A DNA stretch of 37,852 bases. It comes from Acidimicrobiales bacterium (GTDB taxonomy: Bacteria > Actinomycetota > Acidimicrobiia > Acidimicrobiales > Poriferisodalaceae). Under the pieces are notes generated by a model. That model did not search any database, was not told the origin of the DNA, and saw only the letters and a program-made list of their open reading frames with translations. A program made the translations under genes and the position numbers. The stretch lies in NCBI GenBank assembly GCA_014239555.1, contig JAAZYR010000014.1:1-37852 (forward strand). The letters run 5' to 3'. Positions 15,671 through 23,203 of this stretch are shown piece after piece (positions within the stretch are counted from its first letter, which is position 1; every line of letters starts with the position of its first letter).

Positions 15671-16279
15671 CTACCCCAAACGGCGTGACATTATTCGCCC
15701 GGTCAGTGTGGCGTGGTGATCAGCGAGGAACTGCTGCTGCTCGCTACTCGCCATGATCTCTGCAGTCCCTTCGAGTAACAGGTCGAGCGAATCAGCCATC
15801 GTCGCGAGAACAAACGTGCCGGTCATTGGTCCTCCAGAGAGGACCTGTCCCCACATTTGACCGTTGCCGCCGTGCCTCGACACCACTTCCCAGACGCGAT
15901 CGACCGCTGCGGTCTGAGCTTCGGGAGTGACCGGATCACCGGTTGAGGTGAGCAGTGTCGTATATTTTCCATTCCGCCCGCCTCGCTCAGCGTCGACACG
16001 CACAAGAACGCGGCGCACAGTTTCAGAACCAGACTCGGAGAGGGTTTTGATAATCCCATCGTCGCTGCGAAGAGCAACGACTCCATCCATAGCTGCGTCT
16101 ATCGAGTCCCAATGGTAAATCACTGAGATTTCTCCGGCGCGTTCCCCAGCCATGATTGCTTGGGATGCCCACACGTCACTCGCATAGCGAAGGGACGCCT
16201 CTTTGCCGTAGTCGTTCCAACCAGATACAAACTTGTCTAGATCTGCAACTTTGAGCGTAAGGCTGCTTATGTAACTCAT
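15671..16279 (-). CDS. Two-domain DABB protein, paralogue 2
   Basis: 202 residues from ATG 16279, with AAGGTGGAG just upstream; ATG 16288 would add three residues but overlaps that site. It aligns end to end with the proteins at 10409 and 19487: GERAGEISVIYHWDSIDAAM, SETVRRVLVRV, GKYTTLLTSTG, GGNGQMWGQVLSGG, MTGTFVLATMADSLDLL and the C-terminal GRIMSRRLG. Two ABM-like halves are visible. Function unknown. A partial copy of the terminator cassette (16334-16353, leftward) sits just upstream of the start. Confidence 0.75.
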   Translation of the reverse strand: MSYISSLTLKVADLDKFVSGWNDYGKEASLRYASDVWASQAIMAGERAGEISVIYHWDSIDAAMDGVVALRSDDGIIKTLSESGSETVRRVLVRVDAERGGRNGKYTTLLTSTGDPVTPEAQTAAVDRVWEVVSRHGGNGQMWGQVLSGGPMTGTFVLATMADSLDLLLEGTAEIMASSEQQQFLADHHATLTGRIMSRRLG

Positions 16280-16333
16280 TGACTCCACCTTTTCTGTAGT
16301 TATATGGCCAATCGGCGGATGTCATGGTTGCAC

Positions 16334-16353
16334 AAACGATAAAAGACCGCCCC
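16334..16353 (-). repeat. Cassette tail copy upstream of DABB paralogue 2
   Basis: Leftward GGGGCGGTCTTTTATCGTTT, one base different from the common tail. No strong hairpin precedes it, so it is probably a decayed terminator. The rest of 16280-16556 shows no gene. Confidence 0.5.
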
Positions 16354-16556
16354 GCAAATCGCCGATCGTTCACTTGTTTGCAGTAACCCAAAAACGCCCC
16401 TAGCCAACAACTCGCTGACGCTGTGATAGCCGTGAACGAGTGATCCATAGCGAGAACGAGGAACGGTGACTCGTATGTCCACGGTGCTCGCTCTATTGCT
16501 CAACCTCTAAGGTATAAATCGCTCGGATTCTGAGTGGTCTTGATCGGAACGACGTA

Positions 16557-17375
16557 GTGATTTTCGGAGTACACGAACCAACAGATCCCCGCATCGCCGT
16601 GTTTCAGGGATTGCGAGACAAAGCGTTGAGACAACGACGCGAATCCCCCGGTGGTGACATGGCCGGCGTGTTTATTGCCGAAGGGGACGTCGTTATCGAC
16701 CGAGCGGTAGCTGCTGGATACGCATTGCATTCGGTCCTCATCGACGCCAAAAGAACCCAACCGCTTCCCAAAGAGTTCGACGTTGTCGATGTATTCGCTG
16801 CTGAGGAACAGGTACTTGAGCAAATAGCTGGATACCGCTCCTACCGGGGCGCCCTCGGCTGCTTCTACCGCAAAGAGTTACATGCCCCACAAGATCTCAT
16901 CGCCGACACATCGGTGAAATCGTTCGTCATTGTTGAAGGCGTCAACAACCCAACAAACCTGGGAACCATTATGCGATGCGCGGCAAGCCTCGACATTGAC
17001 GCACTACTTCTCAGTCCCGACTCAATCGACCCTCTGTCGCGTAGATGTTGTCGGGTGTCAATGGGCGAAGGTTTCGCCATCCCCTACGCATGGCTCACCG
17101 ACATGGTCGAAGGTGTAACCACAGTCAAACAGGCCGGGGTTGAAGTACTGGCGATGACCCCCAACCAAGACGCGATTGATATAGCCACGCTGGAATATTC
17201 ACTCGATGACAGGGTCGCACTAATCCTGGGCGCTGAAGGCCCAGGGCTCACGGAAGAGACAATGTCGGTAGCGACCAGACGAGTAAGGATTCCAACGTCG
17301 GGACGCGCCGACTCGCTTAACGTTGGAAATGCTGCTGCTGTTGCGTTTTACGCCTTACGTCAAGCCAGAAGCTAA
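16557..17375 (+). CDS. TrmH/SpoU-family RNA 2'-O-methyltransferase
   Basis: 272 residues from GTG 16557. All three SPOUT motifs are present: VEGVNNPTNLGTIMR (126-140, Asn and Arg of motif 1), LGAEGPGL (224-231, motif 2) and RIPTSGRADSLNVGNAAA (244-261, motif 3). The N-terminal 100 residues (GVFIAEGDVVIDRAV...) are the RNA-binding substrate domain. It should methylate the 2'-OH of a ribose in rRNA or tRNA with SAM, using a knotted dimer. The exact nucleotide is not predictable. The first residues are uncertain because no ribosome site precedes the GTG. Confidence 0.9.
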   Translation: MIFGVHEPTDPRIAVFQGLRDKALRQRRESPGGDMAGVFIAEGDVVIDRAVAAGYALHSVLIDAKRTQPLPKEFDVVDVFAAEEQVLEQIAGYRSYRGALGCFYRKELHAPQDLIADTSVKSFVIVEGVNNPTNLGTIMRCAASLDIDALLLSPDSIDPLSRRCCRVSMGEGFAIPYAWLTDMVEGVTTVKQAGVEVLAMTPNQDAIDIATLEYSLDDRVALILGAEGPGLTEETMSVATRRVRIPTSGRADSLNVGNAAAVAFYALRQARS

Positions 17376-17433
17376 ATCTAAGACAGCCTGACTCTTCCGC
17401 TTATGGCTGAAGCTGTTCCTATCATCGAAGAAC

Positions 17434-17439
17434 TAGTCT
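17434..17439 (+). promoter_or_regulatory. -10-like TAGTCT box, leaderless start of the mycothiol-type enzyme
   Basis: TAGTCT ends six bases before ATG 17446. Confidence 0.5.
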
Positions 17440-17445
17440 CCGACA

Positions 17446-18216
17446 ATGGATCAGATTTGTGACGACCTCGACGCTGAAACAGCGGCACTGATCGCCGTCG
17501 TTGGCTCTTTGACGGAGGAGCAATGGCGGGCCCCAACCGTCGCTGAGGGATGGGACAGCCACGAGACCATCCTTCATCTCGGCGCAGCCGATTGGTTTGG
17601 CCACCTCACGCTCACCGATGCGGCCTCATTTACTATCGCTCACGGTCAGTTATTGAAGGGCGAGATCTCGCTCAATGAGTTGGTCGGCTTGGAGGTTCGG
17701 GCCATGTCGGGCCGCGACCTTTGGCAATGGTTCCTTGACGGTCGGACAGCGATGATCGACGCACTACGTAGACGGAACCCCAAGGATCGCATTGCCTGGA
17801 TTGGCCCAGAAATTGGCGCGCGATCGATGGCGACCGGTCGGCTGATGGAAACATGGACGCATTCCCACGATTTGGCCGACAGCTTCGGTGTCGAGTACCC
17901 CCGGACAGATCGATTGCGCAACATTGCACACCTGGGTGTCGTCACTCGTGACTTCAGCTACGTGAATCGCGGATTGGAGCCACCGAATGAACCAGTCCGA
18001 GTGGAATTGACCAGCCCGAGCGGAGACCTTTGGTCCTGGGGACCTGACGACGCAACAAACATAGTGACGGCTAGTGCATATGAGTTCTGCAAGGTTTTGA
18101 CGCGACGAACGCCACTGATCGAATCGACGATCGAAACTACGGGAACGCTTGCCAGGGAGTGGATGGAGATCGCTCAACCGTGGATCGAACCGCCTCGTAT
18201 CAGCGACCGAGCCTGA
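17446..18216 (+). CDS. Maleylpyruvate-isomerase-family mycothiol-dependent enzyme
   Basis: 256 residues. The DinB-like four-helix N-domain has ILHLGAADW with His44 and METWTHSHDLAD with Glu135 and His139, the H...ExxxH metal set of the mycothiol-dependent isomerase/transferase family. A C-terminal domain (VRVELTSPSGDLWSWGPDD) follows, as in the TIGR03084-type subfamily. Such enzymes use mycothiol, a thiol found only in actinobacteria, to isomerise or detoxify electrophiles; this is one of the better taxonomic clues in the window. Substrate unknown. It converges on the hotdog gene. Confidence 0.85.
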   Translation: MDQICDDLDAETAALIAVVGSLTEEQWRAPTVAEGWDSHETILHLGAADWFGHLTLTDAASFTIAHGQLLKGEISLNELVGLEVRAMSGRDLWQWFLDGRTAMIDALRRRNPKDRIAWIGPEIGARSMATGRLMETWTHSHDLADSFGVEYPRTDRLRNIAHLGVVTRDFSYVNRGLEPPNEPVRVELTSPSGDLWSWGPDDATNIVTASAYEFCKVLTRRTPLIESTIETTGTLAREWMEIAQPWIEPPRISDRA

Positions 18217-18250
18217 ATCTCCAATTGATGGTGTAGCCCCCCGGAATTGG

Positions 18251-19132
18251 CTAGCTGGCGGTCTCTTCCCCATACCCTTTCGCCACCTCTGGGGAGACAA
18301 CTATCCAGGTCGCTTTGCCAAGTACATGCACTTCGCCCGTGGCCCCAAACAAGCCGACGTCTGTGTAAATTTTCCTACCTACGCGCTCACGAGTCTTGCT
18401 GATGACCCGGAAGCCTTCATCAGAATCGAACAAAGGCAGAGAAGCTATTGCAGCGTCGTAAGTGCCGAGCAGACAGGATTCGTGCTCTCCCAAGACACCG
18501 TTCGCATAAAACCCCAGCGCTGAAGTGCAATCCAAGGCCGCGATGGCTGGGAGTGAGGCCAGAGCCCCCTGGTCTTCCCAGCGTCTCCCAGGGTTCCATG
18601 ATTGCCAGAAGATTTGGTCGGTTATCTGTCGGAGACGTAGACGTAAACCCAATCGCGAGTCAGGACCACAAACGAAACACTCTGTGAAGTGATCTTTAGA
18701 CGGTCCGAACACATCCTCGTAGCTATCGAACCTATTCCTTTGCTCCTCACTAAGAGCAACGTGTTGTTGGAGCTCAAGCGCAGTGTCTTCGCTCATCACC
18801 GGTTCTTTGGTCTTTGACGACGCCCAACCCGACAGAACAGTCTCTCCATCGATGCCCACCGTGACCGAGACGGTTTCGTTGTCCAGCTGTTCCTCGTGAA
18901 ATTCTAAATCGGTTGAAAGCGGTGGCGGTTGATGGAGTCTTACCTGCAGCTGAGCAACGTTGGTTTGGAGAAAGTGCGCTCCAAGACAGGCGTACAAGCC
19001 GGTGGCGACGCCACCATTTCCCGAAGTGGGAGGCCCGCGAAAATGTTGGGGAAGATTTACAACATTGTTCTCGTAGTCGATTACGCGATCAGCACCTGGC
19101 TGACACGTAAGGCAAGAATGATCCCCATCCAT
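18251..19132 (-). CDS. Double-hotdog thioesterase-like protein
   Basis: 293 residues with AGAAGGGAT upstream of ATG 19132. The N-half contains HFRGPPTSGNGGVATGLYA, a hotdog helix signature. The C-half begins with TECFVCGPDSRLGLRLRL, the CFVCG...GL turn common in PaaI/4HBT-like thioesterases, followed by WEDQGALASLPAIAALDC, where the central helix sits. Two hotdog folds in one chain mimic the usual dimer. An extra CLTC pair at residues 7-10 gives two CxxC motifs and a possible metal or disulfide site. It probably hydrolyses or binds an acyl thioester. Confidence 0.7.
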   Translation of the reverse strand: MDGDHSCLTCQPGADRVIDYENNVVNLPQHFRGPPTSGNGGVATGLYACLGAHFLQTNVAQLQVRLHQPPPLSTDLEFHEEQLDNETVSVTVGIDGETVLSGWASSKTKEPVMSEDTALELQQHVALSEEQRNRFDSYEDVFGPSKDHFTECFVCGPDSRLGLRLRLRQITDQIFWQSWNPGRRWEDQGALASLPAIAALDCTSALGFYANGVLGEHESCLLGTYDAAIASLPLFDSDEGFRVISKTRERVGRKIYTDVGLFGATGEVHVLGKATWIVVSPEVAKGYGEETAS

Positions 19133-19186
19133 AATCCGTATCCCTTCTAACTATCCAGACCATGCACATTAAAGGCTGGTTGGCCC

Positions 19187-19257
19187 CAAAAAGGTGTAGG
19201 CCCCCGACCTAATTTCTCGAGCCGAGGGACTTCAGCTTGCCAAGCGTCTATGTATCA
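19187..19257 (+). repeat. 71-bp repeat, copy A
   Basis: Begins CAAAAAGGTGTAG, contains GACCT..TTTCTC, then GACTTCAG, and ends AAGCGTCTATGTATCA. It is about 83% identical by eye to copy C, with no length difference. It lies 54 bases before the start of the leftward hotdog gene. Confidence 0.8.
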
Positions 19258-19486
19258 ATCTTTTGAAGCCTGAGGGATCTAACAGGGTCAAAAGTTGCCG
19301 CGGTTGCTGTGCTGTTAAGAAGCATCCAACCAGCACCCCAAAACCCTGCGTACGTCGAAACGCACCCTCTTCACTGGAGAAATCTCCGTGGATTCAAATT
19401 CGTAGGCTCCAAGTTTGGTCTGCTAAACAGTGAGCCGAAACAGCGGTCAGCACCTGGCTGCGTATGAGTGGGAAAAGGTAGGGCTT
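19258..19486. other. Leader region between repeat A and DABB paralogue 3
   Basis: About 230 bases with no gene that I can support. An in-frame GTG at 19430 would add 19 residues to the DABB protein without matching its paralogues. Confidence 0.5.
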
Positions 19487-20080
19487 GTGACATTTATTAC
19501 GGCGACTATTGCCGCGACACAGGACAGGGCTGGGTTCCTTGAGGGTTTTGAGGCGAACGTCAAACCAAGGGCCACGGAGTTGGGAAGCCTGGACACATCG
19601 GTAGGCCAGTTCGTAATGGGCGGCGAGATGGCCGGGTTGATGGGTATTTCTATGGAATGGGATTCCGTCGATGCAGCTCTCGAAGCATCTGAAACGATCA
19701 TGAGTCAGCCCGGCGGACGGGACCGGATGGCTAACACCGGTAGCTCGATCGTGCGTCGCAGCATCATGGAAAACATCGCCGAAAACGGTCAACGTGAAGG
19801 CAAATACCTCTCTTGCACTTACTTGACAGGAACCATCACTGATGAAGGCACAGATCTCAGCTGGAAACACGCGCAGTCTGGCGCGAACGGCTTCATGACC
19901 TGTCGCGTTGTTGCCGCCGGCATGGCTGGTTGGACCGGAGCAGCATTTGCATGGACCGATTCGGTAGATGCCATGAATGTTTCTAGAGCCTCCATGTTGG
20001 CCGACCCAGAAATGATGCAGATCATGTCAAAGAACGACATGCGCCCGGTTGGTCGTGTGATCATGAGGCAACTTGCCTAA
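19487..20080 (+). CDS. Two-domain DABB protein, paralogue 3
   Basis: 197 residues from GTG 19487, chosen because AAAAGGTAGG lies upstream and the first strand (VTFITATIAATQ) then aligns with MAYLSGLVVRV and MSYISSLTLKV of the other two paralogues. Shared blocks: GGEMAGLMGISMEWDSVDAA, GSSIVRRSIM, REGKYLSCTYLTG, QSGANGFMTCRVVAAG, WTDSVDAM and GRVIMRQLA. Two ABM-like halves are visible. It precedes the DUF1330 gene by 83 bases on the same strand, so two DABB genes may be co-transcribed. Function unknown. Confidence 0.73.
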   Translation: MTFITATIAATQDRAGFLEGFEANVKPRATELGSLDTSVGQFVMGGEMAGLMGISMEWDSVDAALEASETIMSQPGGRDRMANTGSSIVRRSIMENIAENGQREGKYLSCTYLTGTITDEGTDLSWKHAQSGANGFMTCRVVAAGMAGWTGAAFAWTDSVDAMNVSRASMLADPEMMQIMSKNDMRPVGRVIMRQLA

Positions 20081-20163
20081 CAGCCGAAAACGAATGGTCG
20101 CGTAGTAGGGCGAGTAGTTAGTCATCGTTTGCTGGCGTAGACATGGGAAGTGATGGGGAAGCT

Positions 20164-20454
20164 ATGGCCGGGTACTTCGTCTTACATACCAAATGGCACA
20201 CGTTGGAACGATTGAGTGAATACCAGCAAGGTGCTCAACAAGCGGTTGCTGAATACGGAGGAAAGTTTCTGGCGTACGACGTGCGGCCTGAAGTCATCGA
20301 AGGCAAATCCGAGCACGCAGCTACGGTCATCCTTGAGTTCGCGGATCTCGAAACGGCCAAGGCCTGGTACAACTCACCCGGTTACCAGAAAGTGCTTCAG
20401 ATACGTCTTGAATCCTCGAATGGAGTTGGACGCTTCATTACCAATAGGGGATAG
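20164..20454 (+). CDS. DUF1330-family DABB protein
   Basis: 96 residues from ATG 20164 (GGGGAAG upstream); an in-frame ATG at 20143 would add seven residues. The pattern is diagnostic of DUF1330: MAGYFVLHTKWHTLERLSEY, AVAEYGGKFLAYDVRPEVIEG, AATVILEFADLETAKAWYNS and PGYQKVLQIRLES. It is a dimeric alpha/beta barrel of unknown reaction. It is followed by repeat copy B 20 bases after the stop. Confidence 0.9.
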   Translation: MAGYFVLHTKWHTLERLSEYQQGAQQAVAEYGGKFLAYDVRPEVIEGKSEHAATVILEFADLETAKAWYNSPGYQKVLQIRLESSNGVGRFITNRG

Positions 20455-20474
20455 CTACGAAATTTGTTGACCCT

Positions 20475-20545
20475 CAAAAAGCGTAGGACCCTGACCTGGT
20501 TTCTCAGACCCAAAAACTTCAGTTTCCCAAGCGTCTATTCCTAAA
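20475..20545 (+). repeat. 71-bp repeat, copy B
   Basis: The most divergent copy: CAAAAAGCGTAGGACCCTGACC ... at the start is changed in the middle (CCCAAAAAC) and the end reads TATTCCTAAA instead of TATGTATCA. It sits between the DUF1330 stop and the 3' end of the small lipoprotein gene. Confidence 0.72.
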
Positions 20546-20555
20546 CAATGAAACT

Positions 20556-20855
20556 TTAAGATTCCAGGCAGAGTTCTAACGTTGCGCGGGCAGCATCCTC
20601 AGTTTCTTTGTCGGGAGCGATGACAATTTCGCTCGCTGCAGCCAAAAGACACTTCTGTGGGGCACCTAAAAGAACTAAGGCCCTAATTTCGTTCGACAAC
20701 GGAACACACTTGTCTCGCGAGACCCAGTTGGCCTGTCGAAGACATGACGACAGAAAATTCTTTTCCTGAGCTTTAGTCCATTGGGGCGTGCTGGTGCACG
20801 AGGCCAAGCCCATAGAAAGAACAACGAATCCTGACACCAAGCGCTTGAATGCCAT
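20556..20855 (-). CDS. Small lipoprotein of unknown function
   Basis: 99 residues from ATG 20855. Residues 1-20 form a lipoprotein signal: MAFKRLVSGFVVLSMGLASC with lipobox LASC. The mature part contains four more cysteines (SSCLRQ, DKCVPL, KCLLAA and LELCLES), so one or two disulfides outside the membrane are likely. No family recognised. A longer frame from 20879 is excluded by a TACTGT box seven bases before ATG 20855. It is bracketed by repeat copies B and C. Confidence 0.7.
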   Translation of the reverse strand: MAFKRLVSGFVVLSMGLASCTSTPQWTKAQEKNFLSSCLRQANWVSRDKCVPLSNEIRALVLLGAPQKCLLAAASEIVIAPDKETEDAARATLELCLES

Positions 20856-20862
20856 AACTCCC

Positions 20863-20868
20863 ACAGTA
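20863..20868 (-). promoter_or_regulatory. -10-like TACTGT box, leaderless start of the small lipoprotein
   Basis: TACTGT ends seven bases before ATG 20855. It is part of a short inverted repeat (CCACTACTGTGG), and repeat copy C would supply the -35 region. Confidence 0.48.
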
Positions 20869-20876
20869 GTGGGTAG

Positions 20877-20947
20877 CAAAAAGGTGTAGTCCCTCGACCT
20901 GATTTCTCAGGCCGAATGACTTCAGTTTCTTAAGCGTCTATGTATCA
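20877..20947 (+). repeat. 71-bp repeat, copy C
   Basis: Same start (CAAAAAGGTGTAG) and end (AAGCGTCTATGTATCA) as copy A. In this copy CCTGA-TTTC-TCAGG forms a 5-bp hairpin that the other two do not conserve. It lies 21 bases upstream of the leftward lipoprotein start and 92 bases before the TauD-type gene. Confidence 0.8.
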
Positions 20948-21039
20948 GTCCCCGGGGAAGAGATGAATATTGTTGGGCGCTTCGGCAACGATACGAATCC
21001 GGACTCTCATCAGCGAGTCCTGTGCGCGAAGCTGTTGCA

Positions 21040-21894
21040 ATGAAGATCGAGCCCCTTCATGACGACTTCGGCGCGCGAGTCCGTGGGGTTGATCTGACCG
21101 GACCGCTTCCACTTGAACAGGTAGAGGCGTTACACGCCGCGATCGACGAACACTCGATTCTGCTGTTTCCCGAACAAGACATGAGCGACGAGGCCCAACT
21201 GTCACTCACCCAGGCCCTTGGGGACCTTGAAGAAAACCATGTTGCATTCGGACGCACCGGCGAGATAGTCCACATCGGTACGGTCGGCAACGTCATCGAC
21301 GCCCACACCAAACGCGACGAATCCGATCCACACACCCAAGCCCTGAAGGGCAACAACCTTTGGCACTCCGACTCCTCATTCCGACTCGTGCCGTCCTATG
21401 TATCAATCCTCCACGCCTATGAGACTCCCGCCGAAGGCGGTGAAACGGAGTTCGTGAGCCAACGCGCCGCCTACGAACGGTTGTCCATCGCACAACGAAC
21501 CAAGATCGACGACCTCCACGTACTCCACGACTACGTCTTCAGCCGTACCAAAACCGCACCCGTCGACGACAAACACGCCGCGTCCCTGCCTCCAATCGAA
21601 CAAAAGCTCGTCCGAACCAACCCGCGCAACGGGCGACGCAACTACTACGTCGGCTCCCATGCCCGTTCGATCCTTGGTTGGAGTGGCATCGACAGCCGGC
21701 AGTTAATCGACGAACTCAACGATTTAGCGACCCAACCTGAACACCGCTGGTCCCAGGCTTGGCAGCCCGGTGACACTGTTTTTTGGGACAACCGTTGCAT
21801 CCTGCATCGGGGCATGGGGTACGACGCCAACCGCTTCCGCCGATACATGCGACAAACGAGGGTTAGAGGTACCGGTCCCACGCTCGAGGAATGA
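21040..21894 (+). CDS. TauD/TfdA-family Fe(II)/2-oxoglutarate dioxygenase
   Basis: 284 residues from ATG 21040 (an upstream GTG at 21022 adds six). Iron ligands: His109 and Asp111 in NNLWHSDSSF and His256 in NRCILHRGM. 2-oxoglutarate-binding arginines are RYMRQTRV (Arg271 or Arg274). The N-terminus (IEPLHDDFGARVRGVDLTGPL) and LFPEQDMSDEAQ are typical. The family hydroxylates sulfonates, phenoxyacetates or similar substrates, releasing succinate and CO2; the substrate here is unknown. It stands alone on its strand. Confidence 0.92.
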   Translation: MKIEPLHDDFGARVRGVDLTGPLPLEQVEALHAAIDEHSILLFPEQDMSDEAQLSLTQALGDLEENHVAFGRTGEIVHIGTVGNVIDAHTKRDESDPHTQALKGNNLWHSDSSFRLVPSYVSILHAYETPAEGGETEFVSQRAAYERLSIAQRTKIDDLHVLHDYVFSRTKTAPVDDKHAASLPPIEQKLVRTNPRNGRRNYYVGSHARSILGWSGIDSRQLIDELNDLATQPEHRWSQAWQPGDTVFWDNRCILHRGMGYDANRFRRYMRQTRVRGTGPTLEE

Positions 21895-22226
21895 CCCTAG
21901 GTTTGGGTGAAATAAAATCAAGCACATTCAGAGTGGGCCGCTCTCCGTTAACGGCAAGGATTCTGTAATACCCATCGTCTCAGATGCTGATTCGTTGTCC
22001 TGGCCTGTCCCACGAAACTCCCATTTTTATCTAATGAAAGCCCCTACCTTGCTCAGCTCAGACGGGTAACCATCCTGATCCCGAGTGATTACGCCACGAC
22101 TCTCGCGTGTAAGAGACCAGTAGTGAGCAGATAGAATGGCGAATGGGGATAGCTATAAGTGGTACTTCCAGGCGATCTGGGTCAGTGCCTTCGGTTAGCT
22201 AACTATTAGGAAAGAGAAAGTGAAGT
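21895..22226. other. AT-rich intergenic region without a supported gene
   Basis: About 330 bases, visibly richer in A/T than the flanks. A 20-codon frame from ATG 22136 (MANGDSYKWYFQAIWVSAFG) has no further support. The last 30 bases form the leader of the zinc-ribbon mini-gene. Confidence 0.5.
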
Positions 22227-22394
22227 ATGAAATATCCGCACCACGCAAGTGGTAGGGAGTTATCACATCGCAGTAGCTACAAGTGTAAATCATGTACAAC
22301 TTCTATCCATTGGGATGGAACAGTTAAGGCATATGTGTCTGATGCGCAATTAGATGAAACCTGCTCCCAGTCACCTGCAGGTCATAACTGCTAA
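22227..22394 (+). CDS. Zinc-ribbon-like mini-protein (55 aa)
   Basis: ATG 22227 to TAA 22392-22394. The peptide is MKYPHHASGRELSHRSS, then YKCKSC, IHWDGTVKAYVSDAQLD, ETCSQSPAGHNC. Cys20 and Cys23 (CxxC) pair with Cys46 and Cys55 (His53 near) at a spacing that suits one zinc ribbon. The upstream AGGAAAGAGAAAGTGAAG is purine-rich. A strong intrinsic terminator starts 28 bases after the stop, which marks this as a self-contained unit. The gene and its upstream DNA are AT-rich (codons AAA, TCA, TAT) compared with its neighbours, hinting at a different origin. Function unknown; nucleic-acid binding is possible. Confidence 0.6.
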   Translation: MKYPHHASGRELSHRSSYKCKSCTTSIHWDGTVKAYVSDAQLDETCSQSPAGHNC

Positions 22395-22421
22395 ATAACA
22401 AGAAAATAAGATAGGCATGTG

Positions 22422-22461
22422 AGGGACTTCCACATAATCGGTGGGGGTCCCTTTGTCTTTC
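22422..22461 (+). terminator. Strong intrinsic terminator after the zinc-ribbon mini-gene
   Basis: A 12-bp stem AGGGACTTCCAC / GTGGGGGTCCCT (two G-U pairs), loop ATAATCG, then TTGTCTTTC. It lies upstream of ATG 22489, which argues that the ArfB gene starts at that ATG and not at GTG 22441. Confidence 0.8.
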
Positions 22462-22488
22462 ACTGTTCAGGCAGATCAGGATGGTTCT

Positions 22489-22905
22489 ATGGCGGTCACT
22501 CAACTCAAAATCAGAGTCGACTTCGTCATCGACGGCGGAGAACTTGAATGGCTTTTCTCGACTTCAGGTGGTCCCGGCGGGCAGCACGCGAATCGTTCAC
22601 AGACGCGGGCTGAAGTTCGTTGGAACATTGCCGCTTCACAGGCTGGCACCCATGAACAGCGCACACATCTGATTGACCGTTTCGGCGAACTCATCACTAT
22701 TCGTGTGGATGAACATCGCTCCCAAAAACGCAACAAAGACGATGCCTTAGAACGACTCTCAACCAAAGTGCGCGAGGGTTTGCAAGTGAGCCGTCCAAGG
22801 AAGGGCACCAGACCAAGTCGATCTGCGAAACGAAAACGAGCAGACGCAAAAACTCATCGAGGTCGACTCAAACAGCAACGACAACGTCCGTCATTAGACG
22901 ACTGA
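22489..22905 (+). CDS. arfB: ArfB-type peptidyl-tRNA hydrolase (ribosome rescue)
   Basis: 138 residues. The catalytic loop is SGGPGGQHANRSQTRAEVRW with the GGQ at 30-32, as in release factors. There is no codon-recognition domain. The C-terminal third is a basic tail (RPRKGTRPSRSAKRKRADAK ... RGRLKQQRQR), the part that enters the empty mRNA channel in ArfB. It should free peptides from ribosomes stalled on broken mRNA. The frame reaches back to 22441, but an intrinsic terminator occupies that stretch. Confidence 0.9.
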   Translation: MAVTQLKIRVDFVIDGGELEWLFSTSGGPGGQHANRSQTRAEVRWNIAASQAGTHEQRTHLIDRFGELITIRVDEHRSQKRNKDDALERLSTKVREGLQVSRPRKGTRPSRSAKRKRADAKTHRGRLKQQRQRPSLDD

Positions 22906-22919
22906 CCTCGGTAGGTCAG
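22902..22919 (+). terminator. Weak hairpin at the arfB stop codon
   Basis: CTGACCT-CGGT-AGGTCAG, a 7-bp stem that includes the TGA stop. No T-run follows, so its role as a terminator is doubtful. Confidence 0.35.
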
Positions 22920-23203
22920 CGATCCGGGCAGTTTGGTCTTTCTTGGGCGGTCGAAGCCGCGTAACTCGACCTCTAATGAGTCAGGCTCGTTGAAAAGGCA
23001 GAAGGCCACTCCAAAGAGCGGCATCTGTCACGTCGAGTAAGTCAGTCCTGGGAGATTGTGCCAACCCCTTCTCGCGCAGGGATACCTTCTGCTCCGTGCT
23101 GATATTCCAGGAATCCACGCGAAGCCAGATGTTGCTGGCAACGCGGAGCGCTGTTGCGGTCCGGATATGTCTGGATTGACACGTTGCTTGCTGTAAAGAA
23201 CAA
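22920..23203. other. Intergenic region without a supported gene
   Basis: About 280 bases between the arfB hairpin and the 3' end of the MaoC-like gene. A leftward frame at 22981-23229 starts inside the MaoC-like gene and shows no family similarity. Confidence 0.45.

Noticed and set aside
19187..20947. 71-bp repeats as integron attC sites
   Set aside because: The length and position after small genes are suggestive, but neither end has the GTTRRRY/RYYYAAC core, and there is no integrase or long inverted-repeat structure.
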